From NCBI GenBank assembly GCA_964617645.1, contig CAZTYE010000001.1, forward strand, positions 62,001 through 126,000: a stretch of 64,000 bases of DNA, read 5' to 3'. The notes below the pieces were generated by a model. It was not told the DNA's origin. It saw only the letters and a program-made list of their open reading frames with translations, and ran no database searches. Each line of letters begins with the position of its first letter. Position 1 is the stretch's first letter. Positions 16,103 to 25,007 of the stretch are shown here, piece after piece. This DNA is from JADJGC01 sp964617645. Its GTDB lineage: Bacteria > Zixibacteria > MSB-5A5 > CAIYYT01. A program made the position numbers and the translations under genes.

Positions 16103-16765
16103 ATGCGTACTTTGCAAAAACTTACCGTCATCACTGTGTTGCTCGTCGCGACGCCGCTTTTCGCCGGCGGGAAAGTTGGCATCTACGGCTTGCGGCAAGT
16201 TCCCGAAGGAGACGATGCGAAAGACTTCAGTCGCGCCGGCTGGGGCGGCGGGATTCATGTTGTCGCGCCGCTACCGCAGGTACACAATATCGTCGCGGGC
16301 ACCATCGGATTCGATATTACCAATCTGCTCAACGAAACGCTGGCATTTTACGACCCATACCTCGGCGATATCATCGAACAGCAGACGGATCAGAACATCT
16401 TCCGCCTCTATCTCGGTGGCCAGGTCGGCGGGCACGGCAACGGCTTTGTTCGGCCGCACGCCGGAGTGAATCTATCGCTGCTGGTCTATAACATTCGCAC
16501 CGATGCCGTCGTCAAGGACGATCTTACCGGCGACGAAATTCGCAAGAATCTCTACGACGACACCGAAGTTACGGTCGGCTGGGACATGACTCTGGGGCTT
16601 GATTTGAATTTCTCCAATGGCATCGCGCTGGATGGCGGCGTACGCTACCTGCGCTCGTTTTCGGTTCCCCAGCAATTGGGCGGTCGCTCGGAGAAAATTC
16701 ACCCCCGCTACGTGCAGGTGTACTTGGGCGTGGGCATGTCGTTTCGGATGCTTGAGAAGGATTGA
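16103..16765 (+). CDS. Outer-membrane beta-barrel-like protein
   Basis: 220-aa secreted protein: signal peptide MRTLQKLTVITVLLVATPLFAGG, then alternating beta-strand pattern with glycine turns and terminal aromatic residues (GVGMSFRMLEKD). LGGQVGGHGNGFVRPHAGVNL and LNFSNGIALDGGVRYL look like barrel hairpins of the small OmpA/OprF-like eight-stranded type. No enzymatic motif. It follows holB by 29 bp. Exact function unknown. Confidence 0.75.
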   Translation: MRTLQKLTVITVLLVATPLFAGGKVGIYGLRQVPEGDDAKDFSRAGWGGGIHVVAPLPQVHNIVAGTIGFDITNLLNETLAFYDPYLGDIIEQQTDQNIFRLYLGGQVGGHGNGFVRPHAGVNLSLLVYNIRTDAVVKDDLTGDEIRKNLYDDTEVTVGWDMTLGLDLNFSNGIALDGGVRYLRSFSVPQQLGGRSEKIHPRYVQVYLGVGMSFRMLEKD

Positions 16766-16838
16766 CTGTAGTCGCAGTTTCGCTGGGCGCTACAGTCTGC
16801 AATCGCACGCGATAAGTCCGCGCTCTCCGAAAGAACAA

Positions 16839-16857
16839 TCCCGGCGTGGGGCCGGGA
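16839..16857. terminator. Hairpin between convergent genes
   Basis: Seven-bp stem TCCCGGC/GCCGGGA with loop GTGGG between the barrel gene and the convergent lipoprotein gene. It lacks a T-run, so function is uncertain. Confidence 0.3.
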
Positions 16858-16903
16858 CTGCTTGATTCAGTATTAGGCACTTCGCAACGACGGCTGGCGG
16901 CGG

Positions 16904-17977
16904 CTATTCGCAAATTTGTCGCCATTGACCGCGGAACAGGCCGTGCTTAGTGCGGCGATCATCATCATTGGCGCCTTCATTATGGCCGTTCTCTGGCCGA
17001 CGCTGCACCCAGTTACCTTCATATTCGCCGATGATGTTTTCGTCACGGTCGAACAGATCGCCGTTGAACCATCCGAAATTTTCCGCCATCGGGTCCGCGT
17101 CGTCGCCAAATCCCCATTCACCGCGCAGGAAACCTCTGAAAACGCCGGCGCGACTGATCCACTTGCCGAACATCATCTTTGCGCCGTCTTCACGAGTTCC
17201 GAAGTGGCCGCGCAAATGACCGATCATCAGACCGTCGGCTGAGATCCAGCGACCGATAAAAGTGCCCAAAGCGCTGTCGGCAGCCGGGCGCACCCAACGA
17301 CCCTCGAAAAATCCTTCGCCGCACTCGAGACGTTCAAGCTTGATTGCGTTTACCGAGAATTGATTATCGCCGACGTCCGCAACTTCAGAGATTTGCCCAA
17401 GTTCGGTCATCGTGAAGGTTCGCGAATATGGTCCGCTGCTGAAAGTGAGCGAGTTCTCCGGCTGGCCGTTCTCGAGCTTCGGATCATAGACAAACACCAG
17501 AATGCCATCAAAACTCGGCTGTGTCCAACTCCGGAACGCAATCTCCCGGCGCGAATTGCGCGGACGGACGATACCGTCACCCGGTTCAAACCGAACCAGC
17601 CGAATGGCGACTACCGCACCGCGTTCGACGCTGATTGTGCCCGACCAATCGGTGATATCGGTCTCCGTGGAATCCATTTCGAAGTGGCCCCAGAGAAACT
17701 CCACCGAATAGACGTTAACTTCCGGATCGTTTTTTAGCGAATCGACATCGGAGCGCGCCGACAGTGGGTCATTGGCAGCTTCGTTACCCTCGCCGGACAT
17801 TTCGCTATCGCCGAACGCCGGTGTCTCATTGGTCGCCTTGTATCCGCCAAAGTCGTCAGTGAGGTTAATCTCACCTGCGCTATTGTCTGGTTCTGTGTTC
17901 TTGTCGCCGCAACCGACGATCCCGAGGCTCAACGTGAGAGCTACGAGCATTACGAAGACTCTAATCGGGTTCATCAT
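16904..17977 (-). CDS. Lipoprotein with tandem GxW/MORN-like repeats
   Basis: 357-aa secreted lipoprotein: the signal sequence ends at LGIVGC (lipobox), followed by an acidic, low-complexity linker (about 25-75). The middle part looks like a beta-sandwich. The C-terminal third has repeated short strands of the form G-x-F/L-x-G-x-W (FFEGRW, TFIGRW, HLRGHFG, MMFGKW, FLRGEWG, EYEGNW, LFRGQW), which recall MORN repeats but are not a clean match. ATG 17977 has GGAG upstream; a second ATG follows directly. I do not recognise the family. Confidence 0.75.
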   Translation of the reverse strand: MMNPIRVFVMLVALTLSLGIVGCGDKNTEPDNSAGEINLTDDFGGYKATNETPAFGDSEMSGEGNEAANDPLSARSDVDSLKNDPEVNVYSVEFLWGHFEMDSTETDITDWSGTISVERGAVVAIRLVRFEPGDGIVRPRNSRREIAFRSWTQPSFDGILVFVYDPKLENGQPENSLTFSSGPYSRTFTMTELGQISEVADVGDNQFSVNAIKLERLECGEGFFEGRWVRPAADSALGTFIGRWISADGLMIGHLRGHFGTREDGAKMMFGKWISRAGVFRGFLRGEWGFGDDADPMAENFGWFNGDLFDRDENIIGEYEGNWVQRRPENGHNEGANDDDRRTKHGLFRGQWRQICE

Positions 17978-18392
17978 TGTGAATGTCTCCTTCGATAAAA
18001 AGAAGTAGCAAAAGTAATACGGAGAAGAAATCAAATCTCGTACCGTGCTTGTCGCGTTATCACGGGTCGAGATAATCGACTAAACTTCATCAACTTACAC
18101 GGCTCCGACATTGTCTGGTCTCCGGTTTCAAGTCAACTGCCCGCCCGAATATTGTGCGTCTATCATCGCTGTGTGCAGAGTTCGCACAAGCGTCTCGTGA
18201 AGGAGCTCTGACGACCTTTGTGTTCAAGTCTCCCACAGAAAGTTGGACAGCTCCCGCAGAGACAATCTTGCGGGAGAATAGTTGGCTGATGTCATTCCCT
18301 TTCCATCGCACGGAAGAGAGAGTTCTGCGTAGATAATCTGGGGTTAGCTAAATAGTGGTGGTGTGACCATCGGGTCACGAAAGGTGGAAGTT
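17978..18392. other. Intergenic region between divergent lipoprotein genes
   Basis: 415 bp with no convincing gene; the two short frames here overlap each other and lack codon character. It contains an 8-bp hairpin CTCCCGCA/TGCGGGAG (18251-18276) and a 6-bp inverted repeat GTGACC-ATCG-GGTCAC (18363-18378) just upstream of the downstream lipoprotein's ribosome binding site. These may be regulatory. Confidence 0.5.
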
Positions 18393-18848
18393 ATGCGCAA
18401 GGGAATCTGTCTCTTAAACGTCGCGCTGGTCGCTGCAGCTGTCGCGAGCCTGTATGGGTGTAGCAAGGAAAAGGTTCATGCTCCTGAACCCGCAAGTCTC
18501 GCTGGAGTTTATCGTGGTGTCTACTCGGTCACGATCGGCGCATTGGAGATCGACACACTGGGGATGATCTTCGGAACTTTCGAGCTTGAATTTACTTTTG
18601 GCGATTCAGCTTTCTCTTGGGAGCAGATCAACATGCTTCGCGGGCAGAGCAAGGGCTCGGGCGCCGGAGTATATCGCATTGAAAACGACTCAATCGACCT
18701 GGTGTCCAACGAGCCGGTCTCCGGCGGTGGATTCGTGCGCGGAATTCAGGGAAAGTACTGGTTCTCTCGCAGCGAAGAACTACTCACATTCAGGCGTGAT
18801 TGGGGCGCAGGAAACATCGAGGGGGTCTATCTCGTTCGAGAAGACTGA
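18393..18848 (+). CDS. Small hypothetical lipoprotein
   Basis: 151-aa protein with signal peptide and lipobox (SLYGC, Cys at about 23). The mature part, after a short Pro/Ala linker, has alternating beta-strand character with Gly/Ser turns (GVYRGVYSV, GTFELEFTFGD, NIEGVYLVRED), reminiscent of small lipocalin-like lipoproteins. ATG 18393 has GGTGGAAG upstream. Family not recognised. Confidence 0.7.
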   Translation: MRKGICLLNVALVAAAVASLYGCSKEKVHAPEPASLAGVYRGVYSVTIGALEIDTLGMIFGTFELEFTFGDSAFSWEQINMLRGQSKGSGAGVYRIENDSIDLVSNEPVSGGGFVRGIQGKYWFSRSEELLTFRRDWGAGNIEGVYLVRED

Positions 18849-18896
18849 CAACACCGTCGGCGACTGAGGTAATAGTTCGGTTGCAATCATGCCTCG

Positions 18897-21800
18897 TTAT
18901 TCCACCCCGTGGCATTTTTTGTACTTCTTGCCGGAGCCGCACGGGCAAGGATCGTTGCGCCCAACTTTGGGCAGATCGCGGACGATTGGTTTGGTTTTGA
19001 CCTCATTGCCGGCGTCAAGACGCTCGGGCTCGGGAGCTACTGATGACATGCCGCTGATGCTCTCGTGCACCGACACCAGTCGCCGCTGCTGCTGACGAAC
19101 GCGCTGTTGCTCTGCGGATCGATCGACCGGTTGAAGCTTGAAAACGAGCGAAACTGCGTTGCGGTCGATGCGCTCGAGCAACGCCGAGAACATTGTGAAG
19201 GCTTCTTTCTTGTACTCTATCAACGGATCGCGCTGCCCGTAAGCGCGTAAGTTAATTCCCGACTTCAGTTGATCCATCTCGTAGAGATGCTCGCGCCACT
19301 CGATATCGATGGTCGAGAGCAACGCGTATCGCTCCAGTTGGCGCATCACTTCCGGTCCCAAAAATGCTTCTTTGTTACGATAGTGCTGCACCGCTTGCTC
19401 GCCGATATGATCGGCCAGTCCGCGCCGAGTGAGATCTCTGATCTCCGGCGAATTCGGGTTGATCGGCAGCAGGAAAGTACTTTGGCAGGCCAGTGCGATC
19501 TTGCCGTAGTCGATTGATTCATCGCCGTCTTTGTTCGTCGAATTCTCGGCGACAATCTGTTCGGCGGTCTGTTCGATCATCTCGACGATTTCGGCGCTAT
19601 GATCGGGCTGATCGATGATACCGTTGCGCCGGTCATAGACTGCCGTCCGTTGGCTGTTCATGACATCGTCATACTGCAACGTGTGCTTGCGAATCGAAAA
19701 ATTCTGCGTTTCGATACGCTTCTGGGCGCGCTCGATTGCCTTGGTGACCATGCCGTGCTGAATCACTTCGCCCTCTTTGACGCCAAGCCGATCCATAACT
19801 GCTGCAATGCGATCGGATCCAAACAAGCGCATCAAGTCGTCTTCGAGGCTGAGAAAAAACTTCGAAGCGCCGAAGTCGCCCTGGCGACCGGCGCGGCCGC
19901 GTAACTGGCGGTCGATGCGGCGTGATTCATGACGCTCGGTACCGATAATGTGCAGGCCAAACGGTTCATCATTTTCCCCGAGTTTGAGTCCTTCGACATC
20001 GGGAATTTCGGCAATCACTTCTTTGACTTCTTTCGGCAACGCCTCGCGTTTTACGGATCGCATCTGCAGTTTGATGTCCGTGCCGCGACCGGCCATGTTG
20101 GTGGCAATCGTGACCGCGCCGGTGCGACCGGCGTCGCGCACGATCTCGGCCTCCTGCTGGTGATACTTCGCGTTCAGGACATTGTGCGGTATCTTCTCGC
20201 GCTTGAGCATGCGCGACAGCGTCTCCGAAACTTCGACGGATATCGTGCCCACCAAGCACGGCATCCCCTTTTCGTGCAGCCTTCTGATCTCTTCGATGAT
20301 CGCCGCGTATTTCTCGCGCCGAGTGCGGTAGATTTCATCCTGAAAATCCAGGCGGCGCACCGGCTGGTTGGTGGGAATCACCATGACGTCGAGTTTGTAG
20401 ATCTCCCAAAATTCACCGGCTTCCGTTTCTGCGGTTCCCGTCATACCGGCGAGTTTTGTGTAGAGACGGAAATAATTCTGCAGCGTGATCGTGGCAACCG
20501 TCTGTGTTTCGCCCTCAACGCGCACGCGCTCTTTGGCTTCAATGGCCTGATGCAGCCCGTCCGAATAGCGGCGTCCCGGCATCAAGCGGCCGGTGAATTC
20601 ATCGACAATAACAACTTTATCTTCCTGGACAACGTACTCGACGTCCTTTTCGAACAGCGCATACGCGCGCAGCAACTGATTGATGGCGTGATTTTTATCG
20701 GCGCGCTCGGCGTGCAGCTTGTAGAGCTTCTCTTTCTCGGCCGCTTTCTGCTCGACCGTTAATCCGTCACGCGAGTCGATTTCATGAAGACCTTCCGTGA
20801 TGTCGGGAAGAACGAACAGTTCCTTGTCTTCCGGCGAAAGCAGGTCGCGACCCTTGTCGGTCAAGTTGATCGTATGCTCGCGCTCGTCGATGACGAAAAA
20901 GAGCTCCTCGTCCAGTGTGTGCATCCGCTTTTCCCGCAGCAGATCCAGTTCCATTGTCTGCGCGAGCTTCTGTGCCCCCGGCTCTTTGTAGAGCTTCAGA
21001 AGTCGTTTGTTCTTCGGCGCGCCACGCTGCACGATGAGCATCGAGAAGGCGGCTTCATCCTTCTTGTCCTCGGCATACTGGCGCTCGGCCTCGGCGACGA
21101 TCTTGTTGACGTACTCATTCTGTCGCCGAACCAGTCGCTCGACCAACGGCTGCATTTCCTGAAATCGCGGGGTGAGTGATGACGCCTCGACCGGTCCCGA
21201 TATGATCAACGGCGTGCGTGCCTCGTCGATCAGCACACTGTCGACTTCGTCGACGATCGCAAAAAAATGACCGCGCTGTACACGCTGTTCGGCGGTGACG
21301 GCCATATTGTCGCGCAAGTAGTCGAATCCGAACTCGGAGTTAGTTCCGTAGGTGATGTCGCAGGCATACTGCGCGCGCCGCTCGGCAAAATCCATGTCGC
21401 GCTGAATGCAGCCGATCGTCAGGCCGAGGAAGCGGAAAACCTCACCCATCCATTCCGAGTCGCGTCGCGCGAGGTAGTCATTGACCGTGACCAAGTGGAC
21501 GCCCTCGCCGACGAGCGCATTGAGAATCAGCGGCATCGTCGCGACCAGAGTCTTACCTTCTCCCGTCGCCATCTCCGCGATCTTGCCCTGATGCAACGCC
21601 ATGCCGCCGATGAGCTGAACGTCGTAAGGGACCATTTCCCACTTCGTCTCGAATCCGACGACGTCCCATGACCTCCCGCACAGCCGGCGGCAAGTTTCCT
21701 TGACCATCGCGAATACTTCGGGAAGTATCTCGTTGAGGTAGTTGTCGATCTCTTCACGGAAATTCTTCTTATAGAGGTCTTTGTCCCAGCCCGCTTCGGC

Positions 21801-22001
21801 CGCCTCCTTGCGAATCTCGGCCTTCAGCTCCGCGAGTTCTCCTTTGAAGAATTCGGTGCGCTCGGCGAATTTCTCGTCCGGCCAGTCGGCCAACGACGGA
21901 AACACATCGTTGATGAGATCAACTCGAGGCAACGCGGCCTTCAAGTCACGGCCGCGTTTGGTGCCGAAGATTTTGGCTATCAGCGAACTGAGAAAGGGCA
22001 T
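18897..22001 (-). CDS. secA: Protein translocase ATPase SecA
   Basis: Motor of the Sec export pathway; it pushes preproteins through SecYEG. 1034 aa with all landmarks: MATGEGKTL (Walker A), VDEVDSVLIDEARTPLIIS (Walker B region), MAGRGTDI, and RRIDRQLRGRAGRQGD. The C-terminal SEC-C zinc motif NDPCPCGSGKKYKKCHG ends the protein. The start MPFLSSLIAKIFGTKRGRDL matches the family and has AGGAGA upstream. Longer than the E. coli enzyme, in line with SecA of many other phyla. Its partners SecD and SecF are encoded at 43.5-46.1 kb. Confidence 0.98.
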   Translation of the reverse strand: MPFLSSLIAKIFGTKRGRDLKAALPRVDLINDVFPSLADWPDEKFAERTEFFKGELAELKAEIRKEAAEAGWDKDLYKKNFREEIDNYLNEILPEVFAMVKETCRRLCGRSWDVVGFETKWEMVPYDVQLIGGMALHQGKIAEMATGEGKTLVATMPLILNALVGEGVHLVTVNDYLARRDSEWMGEVFRFLGLTIGCIQRDMDFAERRAQYACDITYGTNSEFGFDYLRDNMAVTAEQRVQRGHFFAIVDEVDSVLIDEARTPLIISGPVEASSLTPRFQEMQPLVERLVRRQNEYVNKIVAEAERQYAEDKKDEAAFSMLIVQRGAPKNKRLLKLYKEPGAQKLAQTMELDLLREKRMHTLDEELFFVIDEREHTINLTDKGRDLLSPEDKELFVLPDITEGLHEIDSRDGLTVEQKAAEKEKLYKLHAERADKNHAINQLLRAYALFEKDVEYVVQEDKVVIVDEFTGRLMPGRRYSDGLHQAIEAKERVRVEGETQTVATITLQNYFRLYTKLAGMTGTAETEAGEFWEIYKLDVMVIPTNQPVRRLDFQDEIYRTRREKYAAIIEEIRRLHEKGMPCLVGTISVEVSETLSRMLKREKIPHNVLNAKYHQQEAEIVRDAGRTGAVTIATNMAGRGTDIKLQMRSVKREALPKEVKEVIAEIPDVEGLKLGENDEPFGLHIIGTERHESRRIDRQLRGRAGRQGDFGASKFFLSLEDDLMRLFGSDRIAAVMDRLGVKEGEVIQHGMVTKAIERAQKRIETQNFSIRKHTLQYDDVMNSQRTAVYDRRNGIIDQPDHSAEIVEMIEQTAEQIVAENSTNKDGDESIDYGKIALACQSTFLLPINPNSPEIRDLTRRGLADHIGEQAVQHYRNKEAFLGPEVMRQLERYALLSTIDIEWREHLYEMDQLKSGINLRAYGQRDPLIEYKKEAFTMFSALLERIDRNAVSLVFKLQPVDRSAEQQRVRQQQRRLVSVHESISGMSSVAPEPERLDAGNEVKTKPIVRDLPKVGRNDPCPCGSGKKYKKCHGVE

Positions 22002-22063
22002 CGGGGATCAATCTCCTGCGCTACTGCGATCACGACGCGCGTGCATCGGTCACGGCACTCAGC

Positions 22064-22534
22064 TTACTTGGTGCCCGGCATCGTTGGTGTCGACTTGATT
22101 TCCAGCGAGTTAACGGGCTGGTTCTCGCGCTGGAAGCGCGCGGTTAACGATTCGGCTTCCGCCACAGTCTTCGGCACGCCGGTGCCCATCTGCTCAAGCA
22201 GCGGCCGTGCTTGTGCCAGCATGCGTAGCGCTTGCGAGTTTTTTGCTTCCTCCAGCAGGCGATTGGCTTCCTTGGCGAATTTTCCGCTCGGGGCTACCCG
22301 CAGATAATTCTGAAATCCGGAGACGATCTTCTCATCCCACTTATCCGAAATGAACTTGTTCATCGCTTGTGTCCGCTCGTCGCCACGCGGAAGCGTAAAC
22401 GCCTTGTTCAACTCATCCCACATCGCCTTGGTATCGGTGAAAATCCTCTGCGTTTCAGCGGGTTCCGACGCGCAGGCGGCCAGCAGCAACATCGCGGCCA
22501 ACACAAAAAGCACCCCGGCGAATTTCATCTTCAT
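22064..22534 (-). CDS. Hypothetical lipoprotein
   Basis: 156-aa lipoprotein upstream of secA on the same strand. Signal peptide MKMKFAGVLFVLAAMLLLAAC with a canonical lipobox LLAAC; the rest is mostly helical, charged and without known motifs (ISDKWDEKIVSGFQNYLRVA, ANRLLEEAKNSQALRML). GGGAGG precedes the ATG at 22534 by 10 nt. Its proximity to secA (62 bp) suggests cotranscription. Function unknown. Confidence 0.72.
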   Translation of the reverse strand: MKMKFAGVLFVLAAMLLLAACASEPAETQRIFTDTKAMWDELNKAFTLPRGDERTQAMNKFISDKWDEKIVSGFQNYLRVAPSGKFAKEANRLLEEAKNSQALRMLAQARPLLEQMGTGVPKTVAEAESLTARFQRENQPVNSLEIKSTPTMPGTK

Positions 22535-22739
22535 GGTATCGATTTCCTCCCAAATTCTTCTGATTTCGTCGGCGACAAGATGACGGAATAACAAGTTGTT
22601 GTCAAATCCTTTGTCGGCGCGCTGTGCCAAGTGAGCCGTTGCCTCTCAGGTATTATACGCGATGCGAAACTTCCGGCTTGATATTCTTGTCCGTAGCCAA
22701 CATCTTCGTCCGGAAAAACAAGAGCTGGAGAATTCTGCC

Positions 22740-23279
22740 GTGAACAAAATGTCTTTTGTAATCTTGCTTCTGATTGGCCTTGCCGTTTTGTCGGCTGCTG
22801 TGATTTTCGCCGACGAAGGAGAGTCGCGCCAAGGCGATTCCCGGACCACTGCCCAAATTCCCGACAGCGTCATCAACCAGGTCCGGGCCGGGTTTGCACC
22901 GGTGGAGTCGATCTTCCGCAAAGCCTGTTTCGACTGCCATACCGATCAAACGGTTTATCCCTGGTACCACAGCTTGCCGTTGATCCGCGGCCTGATCGAT
23001 TCCGACATCAAGGAAGCTCGAGCCGAGTTGGATATGAGTGGTGGTTTTCCCTACGTCACAGAAATGTCACCGCAAAGGTCGCTGAAGAAGATTAAGGAAG
23101 AGATCGCCTCCGGCGCAATGCCGCCCGGACTCTATGAGTTTATGCACTGGGACGCTTGTCTCACCGACGCCGAGAAAGATAGCGTCTATCGTTGGGTTGA
23201 CGAGTCGCTGAAGCTTGTCGGTGGCTCAGCGGCGACGGCTGCGCCGCAGGATTCTGAACACGAAGCCGAAGATCATTAG
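22740..23279 (+). CDS. Haem-binding domain protein (CxxCH)
   Basis: 180-aa exported protein with an N-terminal hydrophobic helix and a single haem c attachment site CFDCH, followed by TDQTVYPWYHSLPLIRGLI, the pattern of the small haem-binding domain family (Pfam Haem_bd). MPPGLYEFMHWDACLTDAEK supplies a conserved Met-Pro and a likely axial ligand region. It probably acts as a periplasmic electron carrier or haem sensor. GTG 22740 with GGAG upstream is preferred; ATG 22749 also fits. Confidence 0.85.
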   Translation: MNKMSFVILLLIGLAVLSAAVIFADEGESRQGDSRTTAQIPDSVINQVRAGFAPVESIFRKACFDCHTDQTVYPWYHSLPLIRGLIDSDIKEARAELDMSGGFPYVTEMSPQRSLKKIKEEIASGAMPPGLYEFMHWDACLTDAEKDSVYRWVDESLKLVGGSAATAAPQDSEHEAEDH

Positions 23280-23354
23280 TCCGGCAATGCCCGACCGTTC
23301 ACAAAATCACTGAGATTTCTGCTGCGAATCGACTCCCTTTTCGTACATTATAAA

Positions 23355-23396
23355 CTTCGCGGCGCCGCGTTTAGGAACGGCGCCGCCTCGGCGAAG
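23355..23396 (+). promoter_or_regulatory. Strong hairpin in the icd leader
   Basis: CTTCGC(23355-23360) pairs with GCGAAG(23391-23396), and inside it GGCGCCG(23361-23367) pairs with CGGCGCC(23378-23384). It lies right after a possible -10 (TATAAA, 23349-23354) and 33 nt before icd. No T-run follows, so an mRNA-stabilising 5' structure is more likely than a terminator. Confidence 0.4.
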
Positions 23397-23428
23397 CATT
23401 GAGTTTATCGCGATAGAAGAGGTTCATC

Positions 23429-24901
23429 ATGATCACCCCCCATAAGACTCCCGATGGCAAGACTTTGGTTACATTGATTCCCGGCGACGGCATCGGTCCG
23501 GAGTGTGTCGAGTCGGCACGCAAGATCATTGAAGCTACCGGCGCGGCTCTGGCGTGGGAGATTCGTCACGCCGGTGCCAGCGTCTTCAAGCAAGGTATTC
23601 CTTCGGGCGTGACTCCAGATACAATTGAATCGATCCGCAAAACCCGCCTCGTCCTCAAAGGGCCACTGGAAACACCGGTTGGCTTCGGCGAAAAGAGTGC
23701 CAACGTCACCCTGCGCAAGCTATTCGAGACCTACGGCAACGTTCGCCCGGCGCGTGAATTACCGGGCGTAAAGACGCCTTACTCCGGTCGCGGCGTCGAC
23801 TTGATTGTCGTTCGTGAAAATGTCGAAGACCTCTATGCCGGCATCGAACACATGCAAACTCCCGGTGTCGCCCAGTGTCTGAAGCTGATTTCGCGCAAAG
23901 GCTGCGAGAAGATCGTCCGGCTGGGATTCGAGGTCGCTCGCGCCGAAGGCCGCAAGAGCGTCCACTGCGCCACCAAAGCCAATATCATGAAGTTCACTGA
24001 AGGCATGCTCAAGAAGACTTTCGAGGAAATCGCGCCGGAGTATCCCGACATTCAGTCGAGCCACATCATCATCGACAACTGCGCCCATCAGTTGGTCAAG
24101 AAACCGGAACAGTTCGAAATCATCATTACGACCAACATGAATGGCGATATCATTTCCGATCTTTCGTCGGCCTTGATCGGCGGTCTCGGTTTTGCTCCGT
24201 CCGCGAATTTAGGTAGTGAAGTCGCGATCTTTGAAGCGGTTCACGGATCGGCGCCCAAATATGCCGGCAAAAACGTCATCAATCCAACTGCAGTGGTCTT
24301 CTCGGCAGTGATGATGCTGCGCTATCTGAACCTGTTCAAGGAAGCCGCGACAATCGAAAACGCGATACTCTACACGCTTGAAGAAGGCAAGACCATGCCG
24401 CGCGATGTCGTCGGCGACGAAAAGGCCGCCGGTACAAAACAATACACCGACGCCATCATCGCCAATTTCGGCAAACAGCCGAAGGCCTACAAGCAGCGCG
24501 AATACAAGCCGATTGCGATGCCGGTAATCCCCACTCGTCCCGACTTCGTGCAGGCCAAAACGCGACTGGTGCGCGGTATCGACCTTTTCATCGAATGGGC
24601 AGGTACGGTCGATGAACTTGGCAAGAAGGCCGAAGCTCTGCTTGACGGTACGCCGCTGAAACTGAAGATGGTTTCCAGTCGCGGCACCAAAGTCTACCCG
24701 TCAATGGGCGCGATGACCGATACGATCGACCAATTTCGCTTGCGTTGTATCATGCGCGAGGACGGCAAGGAAGCAAGCAACGAAATAATCGTCAGCATTC
24801 TGCAAAAGGCGCAGGCGGCGAACTTACATTGGGCGCACATCGAAAAACTGTCAATCTTCGACGGCAAGGACGGCTTCACGAAAGCCCAAGGCGAAGACTG
24901 A
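23429..24901 (+). CDS. icd: Isocitrate dehydrogenase (long form with C-terminal extension)
   Basis: Oxidative decarboxylation of isocitrate to 2-oxoglutarate in the TCA cycle. The first 330 residues form the isocitrate/isopropylmalate dehydrogenase fold: LIPGDGIGPE, KSANVTLRKLFETYGNVRPA (substrate-binding Ser/Asn and Arg), NMNGDIISDLSSALIGGLG (metal-binding Asp) and HGSAPKYAGKNVINPTA (cofactor loop). An additional domain of about 140 aa follows, as in the roughly 490-aa Thermus-type enzymes. ATG at 23429 has AGAGG upstream. The product feeds glutamate dehydrogenase encoded at 35.5 kb. Confidence 0.94.
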   Translation: MITPHKTPDGKTLVTLIPGDGIGPECVESARKIIEATGAALAWEIRHAGASVFKQGIPSGVTPDTIESIRKTRLVLKGPLETPVGFGEKSANVTLRKLFETYGNVRPARELPGVKTPYSGRGVDLIVVRENVEDLYAGIEHMQTPGVAQCLKLISRKGCEKIVRLGFEVARAEGRKSVHCATKANIMKFTEGMLKKTFEEIAPEYPDIQSSHIIIDNCAHQLVKKPEQFEIIITTNMNGDIISDLSSALIGGLGFAPSANLGSEVAIFEAVHGSAPKYAGKNVINPTAVVFSAVMMLRYLNLFKEAATIENAILYTLEEGKTMPRDVVGDEKAAGTKQYTDAIIANFGKQPKAYKQREYKPIAMPVIPTRPDFVQAKTRLVRGIDLFIEWAGTVDELGKKAEALLDGTPLKLKMVSSRGTKVYPSMGAMTDTIDQFRLRCIMREDGKEASNEIIVSILQKAQAANLHWAHIEKLSIFDGKDGFTKAQGED

Positions 24902-24947
24902 AAAGCAACCAATTCCCGACGTGTTGCAACCGAGATTTTGATTCAGC

Positions 24948-24975
24948 AACCGGCAGACGTCGAAGCCTGCCGGTT
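24948..24975. terminator. Hairpin between convergent icd and dockerin gene
   Basis: Nine-bp perfect stem AACCGGCAG/CTGCCGGTT with a 10-nt loop, placed midway between the two convergent stops. Neither strand has a T-run, so this is at best a rho-assisted or bidirectional terminator. Confidence 0.4.
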
Positions 24976-25007
24976 CTGCGCTTGTGAGGACTTCTCCTGC
25001 AAATATC

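Noticed and set aside
18090..18336. Two overlapping short frames of 60-73 codons in the 18 kb intergenic gap
   Set aside because: They overlap on opposite strands, have no Shine-Dalgarno, no signal peptide and no recognisable family.
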